Shown: positions 1 to 5,137, counted from the first letter of the stretch. The stretch: 7,556 bases of DNA from Candidatus Uhrbacteria bacterium RIFCSPLOWO2_02_FULL_49_11 (GCA_001791465.1 MGER01000069.1:3348-10903), one strand, 5' to 3'. Program-made: numbers and translations. The notes: a model not told the origin generated them from the letters alone.

Positions 1-39
1 AACGAGTGTTCGTATGCAGAATAAAATTTAATCATTAAA

Positions 40-123
40 TGCCCGGGGAGGGAGTCGAACCCTCATGAGATTGCTCCCGCAGGATTTTGAGTCCTGTGTG
101 TCTGCCAGTTCCACCACCCGGGC
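40..123 (-). tRNA. trnL: tRNA-Leu, anticodon CAA
   Basis: Reading the minus strand, a seven-base acceptor stem GCCCGGG/CCCGGGC closes the molecule, with A as discriminator base at 40. The anticodon stem CAGGA/TCCTG encloses the loop CTCAAAA, so the anticodon is CAA (positions 87-89), which reads UUG leucine codons. The T arm is GAGGG-TTCGACT-CCCTC. A long variable arm with a small GAG/CTC stem marks it as a class II tRNA, as expected for leucine. The CCA end is not encoded (TTT follows), so it must be added by a nucleotidyltransferase. The length is 84 nt. Confidence 0.96.
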
Positions 124-138
124 ATAGAGTACTCCTTG

Positions 139-167
139 AAGATACCGAAATTTTCTGTCCTCGTCAA
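139..167 (-). promoter_or_regulatory. Probable promoter of tRNA-Leu
   Basis: On the minus strand a -35 box TTGACG (162-167) is followed after exactly 17 bases by a -10 box TATCTT (139-144). The expected start is about 132, roughly nine bases before the mature tRNA 5' end. Box quality and spacing fit a sigma-70-type promoter. It lies back to back with the parA promoter. Confidence 0.6.
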
Positions 168-171
168 CGCG

Positions 172-180
172 TGGTATACT
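172..180 (+). promoter_or_regulatory. Extended -10 promoter of parA
   Basis: TGG directly followed by TATACT (175-180) forms an extended -10 element. The expected start is near 187, leaving a leader of about 17 bases before the parA ATG at 204. No good -35 is visible at the proper distance (TTTCTG at 152-157), which extended -10 promoters tolerate. The leader is T-rich and has no Shine-Dalgarno sequence. Confidence 0.5.
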
Positions 181-203
181 ATTTTTGTGTCTTTTTTTAA
201 ATT

Positions 204-968
204 ATGGTTCGCACCATTGCAATTGTGAACCAGAAGGGCGGTGTAGGTAAAACAACGACCGCAGTGAACCTTTCCGCATATCTTGCGAGCCTTGGCAAGT
301 TTGTGTTGCTTATTGATCTCGATCCGCAAGGGAACGCGTCGAGCGCGTTTGGCATTGACCACCGCAGCTTACCTGAAGGCATTTACGAATCGCTCACCGG
401 TTTATCACCCATGAAGCAGGTGATACAGGCGACTGCGGTCGAAGGGCACAAACTCGCACCCGCATCCATTTCGCTCGCTGGTGCCAACATCGAACTGGTC
501 AATGTGGAGCGGCGCGAGTTCAGGCTCCGCGACACCCTTGCCGAAGTTGCGCATGAGTATGATTACGTGATTATCGATTGCCCACCCTCTTTGGGCTTGC
601 TCACCGTGAATGCCTTGGTGGGTGCAGATGAAGTCATTATTCCGGTCCAGGCGGAGTATTATGCGCTCGAAGGCTTAAGCTCGCTCCTTGAGACCATCTC
701 TCTAGTGCGGGAAAATATCAATCAGGAACTTGAGATCTTAGGCGCCCTGATTACCATGTATGACGACCGCTACAAGCTCACCCACGACGTGTTCCATGAG
801 CTCTACCGTTATTTTCCGAACCGTATTTTCCGCACGGTAATCCCGCGCAATATCCGGCTCGCCGAGGCGCCGTCGTATGGGAAGCCGATTTTGCAGTATG
901 ACCGAGGATCTAGGGGAGCGAAGGCGTATGAGAAGCTGGCGAGAGAAGTGATATTTACCGAGTCGTAA
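204..968 (+). CDS. parA: ParA/Soj chromosome-partitioning ATPase
   Basis: This ParA-family ATPase (254 aa) binds DNA nonspecifically as an ATP dimer and, driven by ParB, moves the origin region. The deviant Walker A motif KGGVGKT is at residues 11-17, with the signature lysine at 11. Walker A' DLDPQGN spans 38-44 and Walker B VIIDCPP spans 122-128. The C-terminal part keeps the family's IPRNIRLAEAPSYGKPI segment (about 213-229). Length and the absence of an N-terminal helix-turn-helix fit chromosomal Soj-type proteins rather than long plasmid ParA. The ATG at 204 is chosen because the protein then begins MVRTIAIVNQKGG, the usual Soj start. No Shine-Dalgarno is visible. parB follows after 99 bases on the same strand, the standard pair. 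Identification is secure. Confidence 0.96.
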   Translation: MVRTIAIVNQKGGVGKTTTAVNLSAYLASLGKFVLLIDLDPQGNASSAFGIDHRSLPEGIYESLTGLSPMKQVIQATAVEGHKLAPASISLAGANIELVNVERREFRLRDTLAEVAHEYDYVIIDCPPSLGLLTVNALVGADEVIIPVQAEYYALEGLSSLLETISLVRENINQELEILGALITMYDDRYKLTHDVFHELYRYFPNRIFRTVIPRNIRLAEAPSYGKPILQYDRGSRGAKAYEKLAREVIFTES

Positions 969-1059
969 ATTTTCAATGTTCAATTTTCAATTAATTTTCA
1001 ATCTCACAATTTTCAAACATTTGAACATTGGGGCATTGAGTCATTAATTGAAAATTAAT
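968..1059. repeat. parA-parB spacer: AATTTTC-type repeats and two inverted repeats
   Basis: AATTTTCAA occurs at 968-976, 982-990, 993-1001 and 1008-1016, partly in a 7-base register (AATTTTC, AATGTTC, AATTTTC from 968). Two exact inverted repeats interleave in this spacer. A 13-bp pair has arms at 990-1002 (ATTAATTTTCAAT) and 1047-1059. A 10-bp pair has arms at 974-983 (CAATGTTCAA) and 1021-1030. The arms cross, so both stems cannot form as one simple hairpin. No canonical parS is present. Confidence 0.8.
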
Positions 1060-1067
1060 CAAATTTT

Positions 1068-2000
1068 ATGTCTGATCAATTAAAGGGTTCTGGTCTTGGC
1101 CGCGGTCTCTCCTCGCTCATACCGCGGAAAAAAACAACGCCTCGCATGCCTGACCTCGTAGCGCCGGCGCCTTGGGACGCGGCGCAGAGCGGGGAGGAGA
1201 CAGTGACTGAGGCAGGGCGGCAGCAAATGATGGAATTGTCTCCGCGCGAGATTATCGCGAATCCATACCAGCCGCGCCGTGACTGGGTCGAGGACAGCCA
1301 CTTCCTTGACCTGATTGAATCGGTAAAAAAACACGGCATCCTCCAGCCGTTGGTAGTGACAAGGAACAGTCAAGGAAAGTATGAGCTGGTGGCAGGAGAG
1401 CGCCGGCTAAGAGCCGCGAAAAACCTGAACCTTGCGCGCGTGCCTTGTGTCATACGGTCGGTGGGGGAGCTGGAAAAGCTTGAGCTCTCGCTTATTGAAA
1501 ATATCCAGCGGAAAGACCTGAATCCTATCGAGCGCGCCATAGCCTACCGCAGGCTCATTGATGAATTTTCGCTCTCTCACGATGAGGCGGCTAAACGCCT
1601 TGGAAAATCAAGGCCAGTGGTAACGAATACTCTGCGATATTTGCAGCTTCCGAGCGATATCCAGATGTCGCTGGCAGAGGGGAGAATCTCCGAAGGGCAG
1701 GCGAAAACCATTTTGGAGCTCAAAAACGAGGCGGAACAGCAGGAGCTTTACCGCCGTATCGTGGAGGACAAACTTACCGTCGCAGATGCGCGCACGTTCA
1801 CCGCGCGCCGGGGAGCGGGAAATAAGCGGCGGAGGGGTGATCAGCGCATCGAGTCTGCGACTGAGGTTGAATCTGCATTGGAAGAGAAATTGGGTACGAA
1901 GGTGCGGATACGGAAGAAGGGGAAGGGAGGGGAGATTGTGATTGAATTTTATTCGGAAGAGGAATTTGCCGCTTTAGTGAATAAACTGTTAAATTGTTAA
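1068..2000 (+). CDS. parB: ParB/Spo0J chromosome-partitioning protein
   Basis: ParB (310 aa) loads on parS sites, spreads as a CTP-dependent clamp and stimulates ParA. The N-terminus carries GRGLSSLIP (11-19), the conserved tail that activates ParA in this family. The ParB/Srx domain follows: NPYQPRR (65-71), VAGERRLRAAK (108-118, containing the GERRxRA CTP-binding box) and ENIQRKDLNPIERA (144-157). A helix-turn-helix segment follows at about 160-200 (DEAAKRLGKSRPVVTNTLRYL). The C-terminal dimerisation part lies near 262-310. The ATG at 1068 places the GRGL motif at its usual position near the N-terminus. No Shine-Dalgarno is seen. The last codons (LLNC and stop) lie inside an 8-base tandem repeat. 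It converges with rel/spoT, 39 bases away. Confidence 0.96.
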   Translation: MSDQLKGSGLGRGLSSLIPRKKTTPRMPDLVAPAPWDAAQSGEETVTEAGRQQMMELSPREIIANPYQPRRDWVEDSHFLDLIESVKKHGILQPLVVTRNSQGKYELVAGERRLRAAKNLNLARVPCVIRSVGELEKLELSLIENIQRKDLNPIERAIAYRRLIDEFSLSHDEAAKRLGKSRPVVTNTLRYLQLPSDIQMSLAEGRISEGQAKTILELKNEAEQQELYRRIVEDKLTVADARTFTARRGAGNKRRRGDQRIESATEVESALEEKLGTKVRIRKKGKGGEIVIEFYSEEEFAALVNKLLNC

Positions 2001-2008
2001 ACTGTGAA
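1985..2008 (+). repeat. Three 8-base tandem units over the parB stop
   Basis: ACTGTTAA (1985-1992), ATTGTTAA (1993-2000) and ACTGTGAA (2001-2008) are consecutive 8-base units differing by one base each. The second unit supplies the TAA stop of parB. No terminator-like GC stem with a T run is visible between the convergent parB and rel/spoT genes. Confidence 0.6.
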
Positions 2009-2039
2009 ATGGGCCATGTAACAGTGTAGCAATGCGTTA

Positions 2040-3509
2040 CTAAGTTTTGCGGGAGAAAAGATTGAAGAGGTTGAGGCGGCGCTGGCGGCGGATGTAATCT
2101 TGGATTTTTTCGCGCGCCATTTTTGTCTGTACGATAGTGATCCAATCCTCGCTCGGGCCTTTCCGGTTTTTATCCTGAATTATTTGGACCATGTCGCCGC
2201 TCTTGAGGCTTGTGTCAAGCGTGGCGATTTTTTCATTGATATACGCGCCGCCCGCATGGTGTCCCAGTTCAGTGTGGATATGATAGGCAAGATCAATGGG
2301 GGTCGCCCCCTCGGGAAGGTTGATCACGTCTCCCTTCGGGGTAAACACGAAAATGCGGTCCCGAAAAAGGGTTATTTTCAAATTCTCCACATATGTTTCA
2401 TCGCTGGTAAACTCCTTTTGCAGATTGATGATTCTCTGGAGCCATTCAAGATGCTCTTTGGGTATTTTTTTGCCAGTGCCCGCCTCTTTGCTGTACCAAT
2501 GGGCGGCAATCCCGTATTCAGCGAAATCATGCATGGCTTCGGTGCGTATCTGGAGCTCCACTATTTGGCCGTCGTTGTTAAAAATAGTGGTATGGAGAGA
2601 CTGGTAGCCATTGGGTTTCGGCTGAGCGATATAGTCCTTAATCCTTCCGGGCATGGGACGCCATATTGAGTGGAGGAGGCCTAATACCTGGTAGCAGTCC
2701 CTCACCTCCTTGACAATGATGCGGATGGCGACCATGTCATAAATCTTATTCAGGTCGCGGTCTTTTTTAAGCAGTTTTTTATAGAGGGAAAATAAATGTT
2801 TTACTCTGCCATGGACCGACACGGCGGCGACATGGTTCGTGTCGAGCAGTTTTCCCACTTCATGTATCATCTTATCGGCAATCTTGGCCTTAGTGGCCAT
2901 GGGTTCGGCGGCGATTTTTTTAAGCCATTCATATTCCTCAGGATAAGCAAACGGGAATGCAAGGTCTTCCAGCTCGCTGCGGAGCTCGCCCATGCCAAGG
3001 CGGTTTGCGGTGGGCGCGTAGATTTCAATGGTTTCTTGGGCGATGCGCTGCTGTTTGACCGGAGGAAGCACTTTGAGCGTATGCAGGTTGTTGATGCGGT
3101 CCGCGAATTTAATAAAGATGACCCGCACGTCCTTCGCGATGGCCACGAACATTTTACGCAGATTTTCCGCATAGCGCTCCATGCCCCTATATTTGATTTT
3201 GCCGAGTTTGGTGACCCCATCCACCAGGCGCGCCACCTCTTCTCCGAACTCACGCTCAATCTCTTCCAAGGTCACTGCGGTATTTTCAGGCACGTCATGA
3301 AGGAGTCCCGCAATGATAGTGGGCAGGTCCATATCCATCTGGGCAAGGCGGATCGCTATCTGCAAAGGATGCATGTAATAGGGATCTCCTGAAAGCCTCT
3401 TTTGACCCTCGTGGGCTTTTTGCATAAATTCAAATGCGCGCTCAACGCGGGCAAGATCAGCCTCAGGATGGAGTTTTTTTATTTCATGGAGAAGACCATT
3501 GAGATTCAT
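2040..3509 (-). CDS. spoT: RelA/SpoT-family (p)ppGpp synthetase/hydrolase without ACT domain
   Basis: A long Rel/SpoT enzyme (489 aa) that should make, and may degrade, the alarmone (p)ppGpp in the cytoplasm. The N-terminal HD hydrolase domain (about 20-170) shows H47 in YMHP, H71-D72 and D137 in ADR, but the usual HDxxED reads HDVPEN, with Asn at 76. The synthetase domain (about 225-345) is intact: D258 in YDMVAIR, RIKD (289-292), GYQSLHT (301-307) and E318 in VELQIRT. RIKD is the RxKD form of bifunctional enzymes rather than the ExDD of E. coli RelA. A TGS domain follows (about 383-445, DRIFVFTPKGDVINLPEGATP). The helical, zinc-finger and ACT regions of full-length enzymes (over 700 aa) are missing. 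The ATG at 3509 (MNLNGLLHEIKK) begins just before conserved sequence. An upstream open frame reaches 3800 but runs through repeats. No Shine-Dalgarno is visible. Confidence 0.94.
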   Translation of the reverse strand: MNLNGLLHEIKKLHPEADLARVERAFEFMQKAHEGQKRLSGDPYYMHPLQIAIRLAQMDMDLPTIIAGLLHDVPENTAVTLEEIEREFGEEVARLVDGVTKLGKIKYRGMERYAENLRKMFVAIAKDVRVIFIKFADRINNLHTLKVLPPVKQQRIAQETIEIYAPTANRLGMGELRSELEDLAFPFAYPEEYEWLKKIAAEPMATKAKIADKMIHEVGKLLDTNHVAAVSVHGRVKHLFSLYKKLLKKDRDLNKIYDMVAIRIIVKEVRDCYQVLGLLHSIWRPMPGRIKDYIAQPKPNGYQSLHTTIFNNDGQIVELQIRTEAMHDFAEYGIAAHWYSKEAGTGKKIPKEHLEWLQRIINLQKEFTSDETYVENLKITLFRDRIFVFTPKGDVINLPEGATPIDLAYHIHTELGHHAGGAYINEKIATLDTSLKSGDMVQIIQDKNRKGPSEDWITIVQTKMAREKIQDYIRRQRRLNLFNLFSRKT

Positions 3510-3545
3510 AGAGAAGCATGTAGCACACTGTACTAGAGAGATATC

Positions 3546-3570
3546 ACGCGGATTTACGCAGATACACGGC
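3546..3570 (+). repeat. 10-base tandem units upstream of rel/spoT
   Basis: ACGCGGATTT (3546-3555) and ACGCAGATAC (3556-3565) are adjacent 10-base units, followed by a third start, ACGGC. They lie 37 bases upstream of the rel/spoT start codon, so they could fall in its leader or promoter region. No clear -10/-35 pair was found for rel/spoT. Confidence 0.45.
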
Positions 3571-3575
3571 CGCCC

Positions 3576-3629
3576 GTAGCGTCGGAGTTTGTCTCCGACT
3601 AATCGATGGCAGATAAACTGCCACGCTAC
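3576..3629. repeat. REP-like palindrome forming a three-way junction
   Basis: An outer 7-bp stem GTAGCGT (3576-3582) / ACGCTAC (3623-3629) encloses two hairpins. The first is GTCGGAG (3581-3587), loop TTTGT, CTCCGAC (3593-3599). The second is TGGCAG (3607-3612), loop ATAAA, CTGCCA (3618-3623). The outer stem shares two bases with the first hairpin and one with the second. The two loops are mutually complementary with a single G-T wobble, so they could kiss, or the whole element could pair as one long imperfect hairpin. This matches the form of REP or other non-autonomous palindromic repeats. No transposase gene is nearby. Confidence 0.75.
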
Positions 3630-3700
3630 AATTGATACCGTTATGCGGCCGAACGCAGACCCGCATGTCAACCCGCCACTGCTACGCGGTTGCTGGCGCG

Positions 3701-3799
3701 GGCAGGTCAACGCGGATATTCTTCTCCTATCACATATGTGGCCGTTTTTTGAAAAGAGGTTTTTTGCGGTTAGACCTGCCCCGAGTGATACTCGGGGCA
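3701..3799. repeat. Inverted-repeat block with perfect 10-bp hairpin
   Basis: TGCCCCGAGT (3777-3786), loop GAT, ACTCGGGGCA (3790-3799) is a perfect 10-bp stem. Just to its left, GACCTGCC (3773-3780) is the exact inverted copy of GGCAGGTC (3701-3708), and the pairing extends a further three bases if one base bulges. The hairpin is not followed by a T run on either strand, so it is not a standard intrinsic terminator. Confidence 0.65.
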
Positions 3800-3815
3800 A
3801 AAATGAATCACTCTA

Positions 3816-3838
3816 TATAAAGTTCGACCCTATAAAGT
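3816..3838 (+). repeat. TATAAAGT direct repeat, 15-base period
   Basis: TATAAAGT occurs at 3816-3823 and 3831-3838, separated by TCGACCC. It lies just downstream (in the minus-strand sense) of tRNA-Gln. Two copies only, so it is weak on its own, but it fits the repeat-rich character of the region. Confidence 0.4.
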
Positions 3839-3884
3839 CAGTTAATGTTATCTATTGTTGGTTGGGATAGTTATCCTCTCCAAG

Positions 3885-3955
3885 CTCGGGGGGAAGGAGT
3901 CGAACCTTCATACTGGGCTTCAAAGGCCCATGTCCTGCCTTTAGACGACCCCCGA
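3885..3955 (-). tRNA. trnQ: tRNA-Gln, anticodon TTG
   Basis: Reading the minus strand, the acceptor stem TCGGGGG/CCCCCGA is fully paired and the discriminator is G (3885), typical for glutamine. The anticodon stem TGGGC/GCCCA encloses the loop CTTTGAA, giving anticodon TTG (3921-3923) for CAA codons. The T arm is GAAGG-TTCGACT-CCTTC, and the D arm is GTC...GAC. The length is 71 nt. CCA is not encoded. No strong promoter lies immediately upstream. The best one lies about 95 bases upstream, beyond a broken tRNA-Gln copy, so the two may share a transcript. Confidence 0.95.
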
Positions 3956-3981
3956 ATATTAAAAACATATTTTTAAGCTCC

Positions 3982-4011
3982 CTCGCCAAAGGCGAGTGCG
4001 TCTATGGCGCA
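3982..4011. repeat. Double-hairpin module, copy 1 (inside tRNA-Gln remnant)
   Basis: CTCGCC-AAA-GGCGAG (3982-3996) is directly followed by TGCGTC-TAT-GGCGCA (3997-4011). The first stem is a perfect 6 bp with an AAA loop. The second is 6 bp with one T-G wobble and a TAT loop. The same two-hairpin order, with AAA then TNT loops, recurs at 4070-4097. It abuts the point where the tRNA-Gln remnant stops matching. Confidence 0.75.
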
Positions 4012-4044
4012 AAAGGCCCATGTCCTACCATTAGACGACTCCCC
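4012..4044 (-). pseudogene. Truncated tRNA-Gln copy (5' half)
   Basis: Positions 4012-4050 match 3922-3960 of the intact tRNA-Gln and its 5' flank at 34 of 39 bases. In the RNA sense the copy runs from the acceptor strand GGGGAGT through a D arm with GTC/GAC to the anticodon stem TGGGC, and ends in the anticodon loop after CTTT. There the double-hairpin module begins. No T loop (TTCGA) and no acceptor partner for GGGGAGT follow, so it cannot fold as a tRNA. GAGCTT, which overlaps the 3' end of the intact gene, recurs just past the module (3975-3980), hinting that the insert replaced the 3' half of a tandem duplicate. Confidence 0.75.
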
Positions 4045-4047
4045 AAA

Positions 4048-4075
4048 ATTATAAACTCTACACTCTTCATGCCAA
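4048..4075 (-). promoter_or_regulatory. Probable promoter for the tRNA-Gln locus
   Basis: On the minus strand, -35 TTGGCA (4070-4075), a 16-base spacer and a perfect -10 TATAAT (4048-4053) predict a start near 4041, at the 5' end of the truncated tRNA copy. The -35 lies within the first hairpin of the second double-hairpin module. It is the best-scoring promoter by eye in the window and may also serve the intact tRNA-Gln downstream. Confidence 0.6.
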
Positions 4076-4097
4076 AGGCAGATCCGCCTCTGGCGGA
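4070..4097. repeat. Double-hairpin module, copy 2
   Basis: TGCC-AAA-GGCA (4070-4080), two linker bases GA, then TCCGCC-TCT-GGCGGA (4083-4097), both stems perfect. It follows the same plan as the module at 3982-4011: an AAA-loop hairpin followed by a TNT-loop hairpin on GC-rich stems. It overlaps the -35 of the tRNA-Gln promoter. Confidence 0.75.
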
Positions 4098-4115
4098 AAA
4101 TTCGAAATTCTAAAC

Positions 4116-4187
4116 ATCCTTCGACTCGGCTCAGGATAATAAGGTTGTCATAGTGAGCAATGTCATAGTGAGCTTGTCGAACTATGA
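4116..4187. repeat. Two related TTCGAC/GCTCA palindromes and a 13-base direct repeat
   Basis: ATCCT (4116-4120) and AGGAT (4133-4137) flank TTCGACTCGGCTCA. TCATAGT (4163-4169) and ACTATGA (4181-4187) flank the same core in the opposite orientation (minus strand TTCGACAAGCTCA). TGTCATAGTGAGC is also directly repeated at 4146-4158 and 4161-4173. Dispersed repeats with a TTCGAC..GCTCA core are common between genes in many bacteria, as far as I recall. Confidence 0.6.
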
Positions 4188-4188
4188 G

Positions 4189-4227
4189 TTTGTTTAGAGT
4201 TTAGGTTTTCGGATTTAGGGTTTTACA
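4189..4227. repeat. 7-base TTTAGGN-like array after ftsX
   Basis: From 4193 four consecutive heptamers read TTTAGAG (4193-4199), a TTTAGGT unit (4200-4206), a TTTCGGA unit (4207-4213) and TTTAGGG (4214-4220). The next T-rich heptamer overlaps the ftsX stop codon at 4223-4225. The segment 4189-4202 is the exact inverted copy of 5168-5181 on the other side of ftsX. Confidence 0.75.
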
Positions 4228-5137
4228 CTTTGAGATATCTCGCCATCGCGATCATCGAGGAGATGCAGGTGAGCAGCAGGATCAGTATTAGCTCAAATCC
4301 CATAATATTTCCCAGATGCGTCATAAGATACCCTCTTAAATCAAAGCCGATGTCGCCGAGGAATGCGTTTAAGTAAGGGGTAAAGGAGCCCACAAAGGGG
4401 ATCATGAGCGCCCAAAAGAGGGTGCAAGAAATTATAGTGTAGAGCAGCGCTTCGATCAAGAAAGGTCCTCGGATGAACCAGCTGGTGGCGCCCACCAAGC
4501 GCATGATGCTGATTTCATCGCGATGGTTGTAAATGCCCATGCGGATCGCGTTAAACACGATAAGGATCGCGATGAGCGCGAAGAATCCGCTCACGGCATA
4601 ACCGAACGTCCGCACCTTTCCGCTGATATCCTCAAGGCGTGCGACAATCCGTTCATAGCTTCCGGTATCCATCCGTTCCGCTTCTTTGGAGAGTCCCATT
4701 TCGTCAATGCGTTTCATCAGAGTCGGGTAATAGTCGAGGGAGCTTAAACGGAGCGTGAGCGTCGCGCCAAACGGATTTTCCGTGAGCGCGTTGAGCGCCC
4801 CGATCACCGTGGCGTCCTCCGCGTGTTTGGCGCGGAATGCGGCAAGAGATTCTTCTGGCGTGGCAAGGGTGACTACGGAGAGGTATGGCAACCCTTGCAG
4901 GGTATCCCGCACCTCTTCCACGCGCAATTGCGGCACCACGGGTTTGAAGGTGAGCGCGATATCAAGCGTGCTCTTCACGGTATTGAGCGCTTGGTCGCTC
5001 ATCACATTTATGAGAATGAGCGATGTGAGCGAGCACAGGGTCAGAAAAATAATGGTGACGGTCACCACCGAAAGCCAGACATTGCGCCAGAAGTTCTGCA
5101 CGGCGAATTTTATCATTCTTGCAAGAGAAAGGAACAT
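4223..5137 (-). CDS. ftsX: FtsX, cell-division ABC transporter permease-like protein
   Basis: FtsX (304 aa) is the membrane half of the FtsEX complex, which transmits ATP hydrolysis by FtsE to peptidoglycan hydrolases at the septum. A short cytoplasmic N-terminus (KFAVQNFWRNVWLS, 10-23) leads into TM1 (about 22-46). The extracellular domain spans about 47-175. TM2 (about 177-200) is followed by NHRDEISIMRLVGATSWFIRGPF (204-226), the conserved cytoplasmic coupling region. TM3 lies near 229-257 and TM4 near 281-300, and the protein ends RYLKV. Four membrane segments and the length are typical. The ATG at 5137 is preceded by AAAGG only one base away, too close for a normal Shine-Dalgarno; Met8 (5116) is an alternative start. 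It follows ftsE after 130 bases of repeat DNA rather than the usual overlap. Confidence 0.94.
   Translation of the reverse strand: MFLSLARMIKFAVQNFWRNVWLSVVTVTIIFLTLCSLTSLILINVMSDQALNTVKSTLDIALTFKPVVPQLRVEEVRDTLQGLPYLSVVTLATPEESLAAFRAKHAEDATVIGALNALTENPFGATLTLRLSSLDYYPTLMKRIDEMGLSKEAERMDTGSYERIVARLEDISGKVRTFGYAVSGFFALIAILIVFNAIRMGIYNHRDEISIMRLVGATSWFIRGPFLIEALLYTIISCTLFWALMIPFVGSFTPYLNAFLGDIGFDLRGYLMTHLGNIMGFELILILLLTCISSMIAMARYLKV

Larger units (their letters stand above)
3510..4222. other. Gene-poor, repeat-rich region around tRNA-Gln
   Basis: No convincing protein gene lies here. From left to right it holds 10-base tandem units (3546-3570), a three-way-junction palindrome (3576-3629), an inverted-repeat block with a perfect 10-bp hairpin (3701-3799) and a TATAAAGT pair (3816-3838). 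Next come tRNA-Gln (3885-3955), a double-hairpin module (3982-4011), a tRNA-Gln remnant (4012-4044), a second module (4070-4097), two related palindromes (4116-4187) and 7-base TTTAGG units running into the ftsX stop codon. The open frames in it do not resemble any family I know. Confidence 0.7.

Noticed and set aside
26..40. Terminator after tRNA-Leu
   Set aside because: ATTTAATCATTAAAT is a palindrome followed by TTTATT on the minus strand, but it has only A-T pairs and an impossibly small loop, so it would be very weak.
968..1067. parS centromere site in the parA-parB spacer
   Set aside because: No sequence close to TGTTTCACGTGAAACA is present here or elsewhere in the window; the inverted repeats found are AT-rich and different.
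2100..3392. Plus-strand open frames of 103 to 198 codons
   Set aside because: They lie opposite the well-supported rel/spoT gene, show no recognisable domain, and have composition expected of antisense shadows.
3510..3800. In-frame 97-codon N-terminal extension of the rel/spoT gene
   Set aside because: It runs through the three-way-junction palindrome and the inverted-repeat block and resembles no Rel N-terminus. The ATG at 3509 gives the expected start just before the HD domain.
3589..3870. Plus-strand open frame of 93 codons
   Set aside because: It is made of palindromic repeats and low-complexity DNA, with no family match that I recognise.
3982..4044. Second functional tRNA with anticodon TTT or TTG
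   Set aside because: The anticodon stem does not close, there is no T arm with TTCGA, and no acceptor partner for GGGGAGT. It is a remnant.
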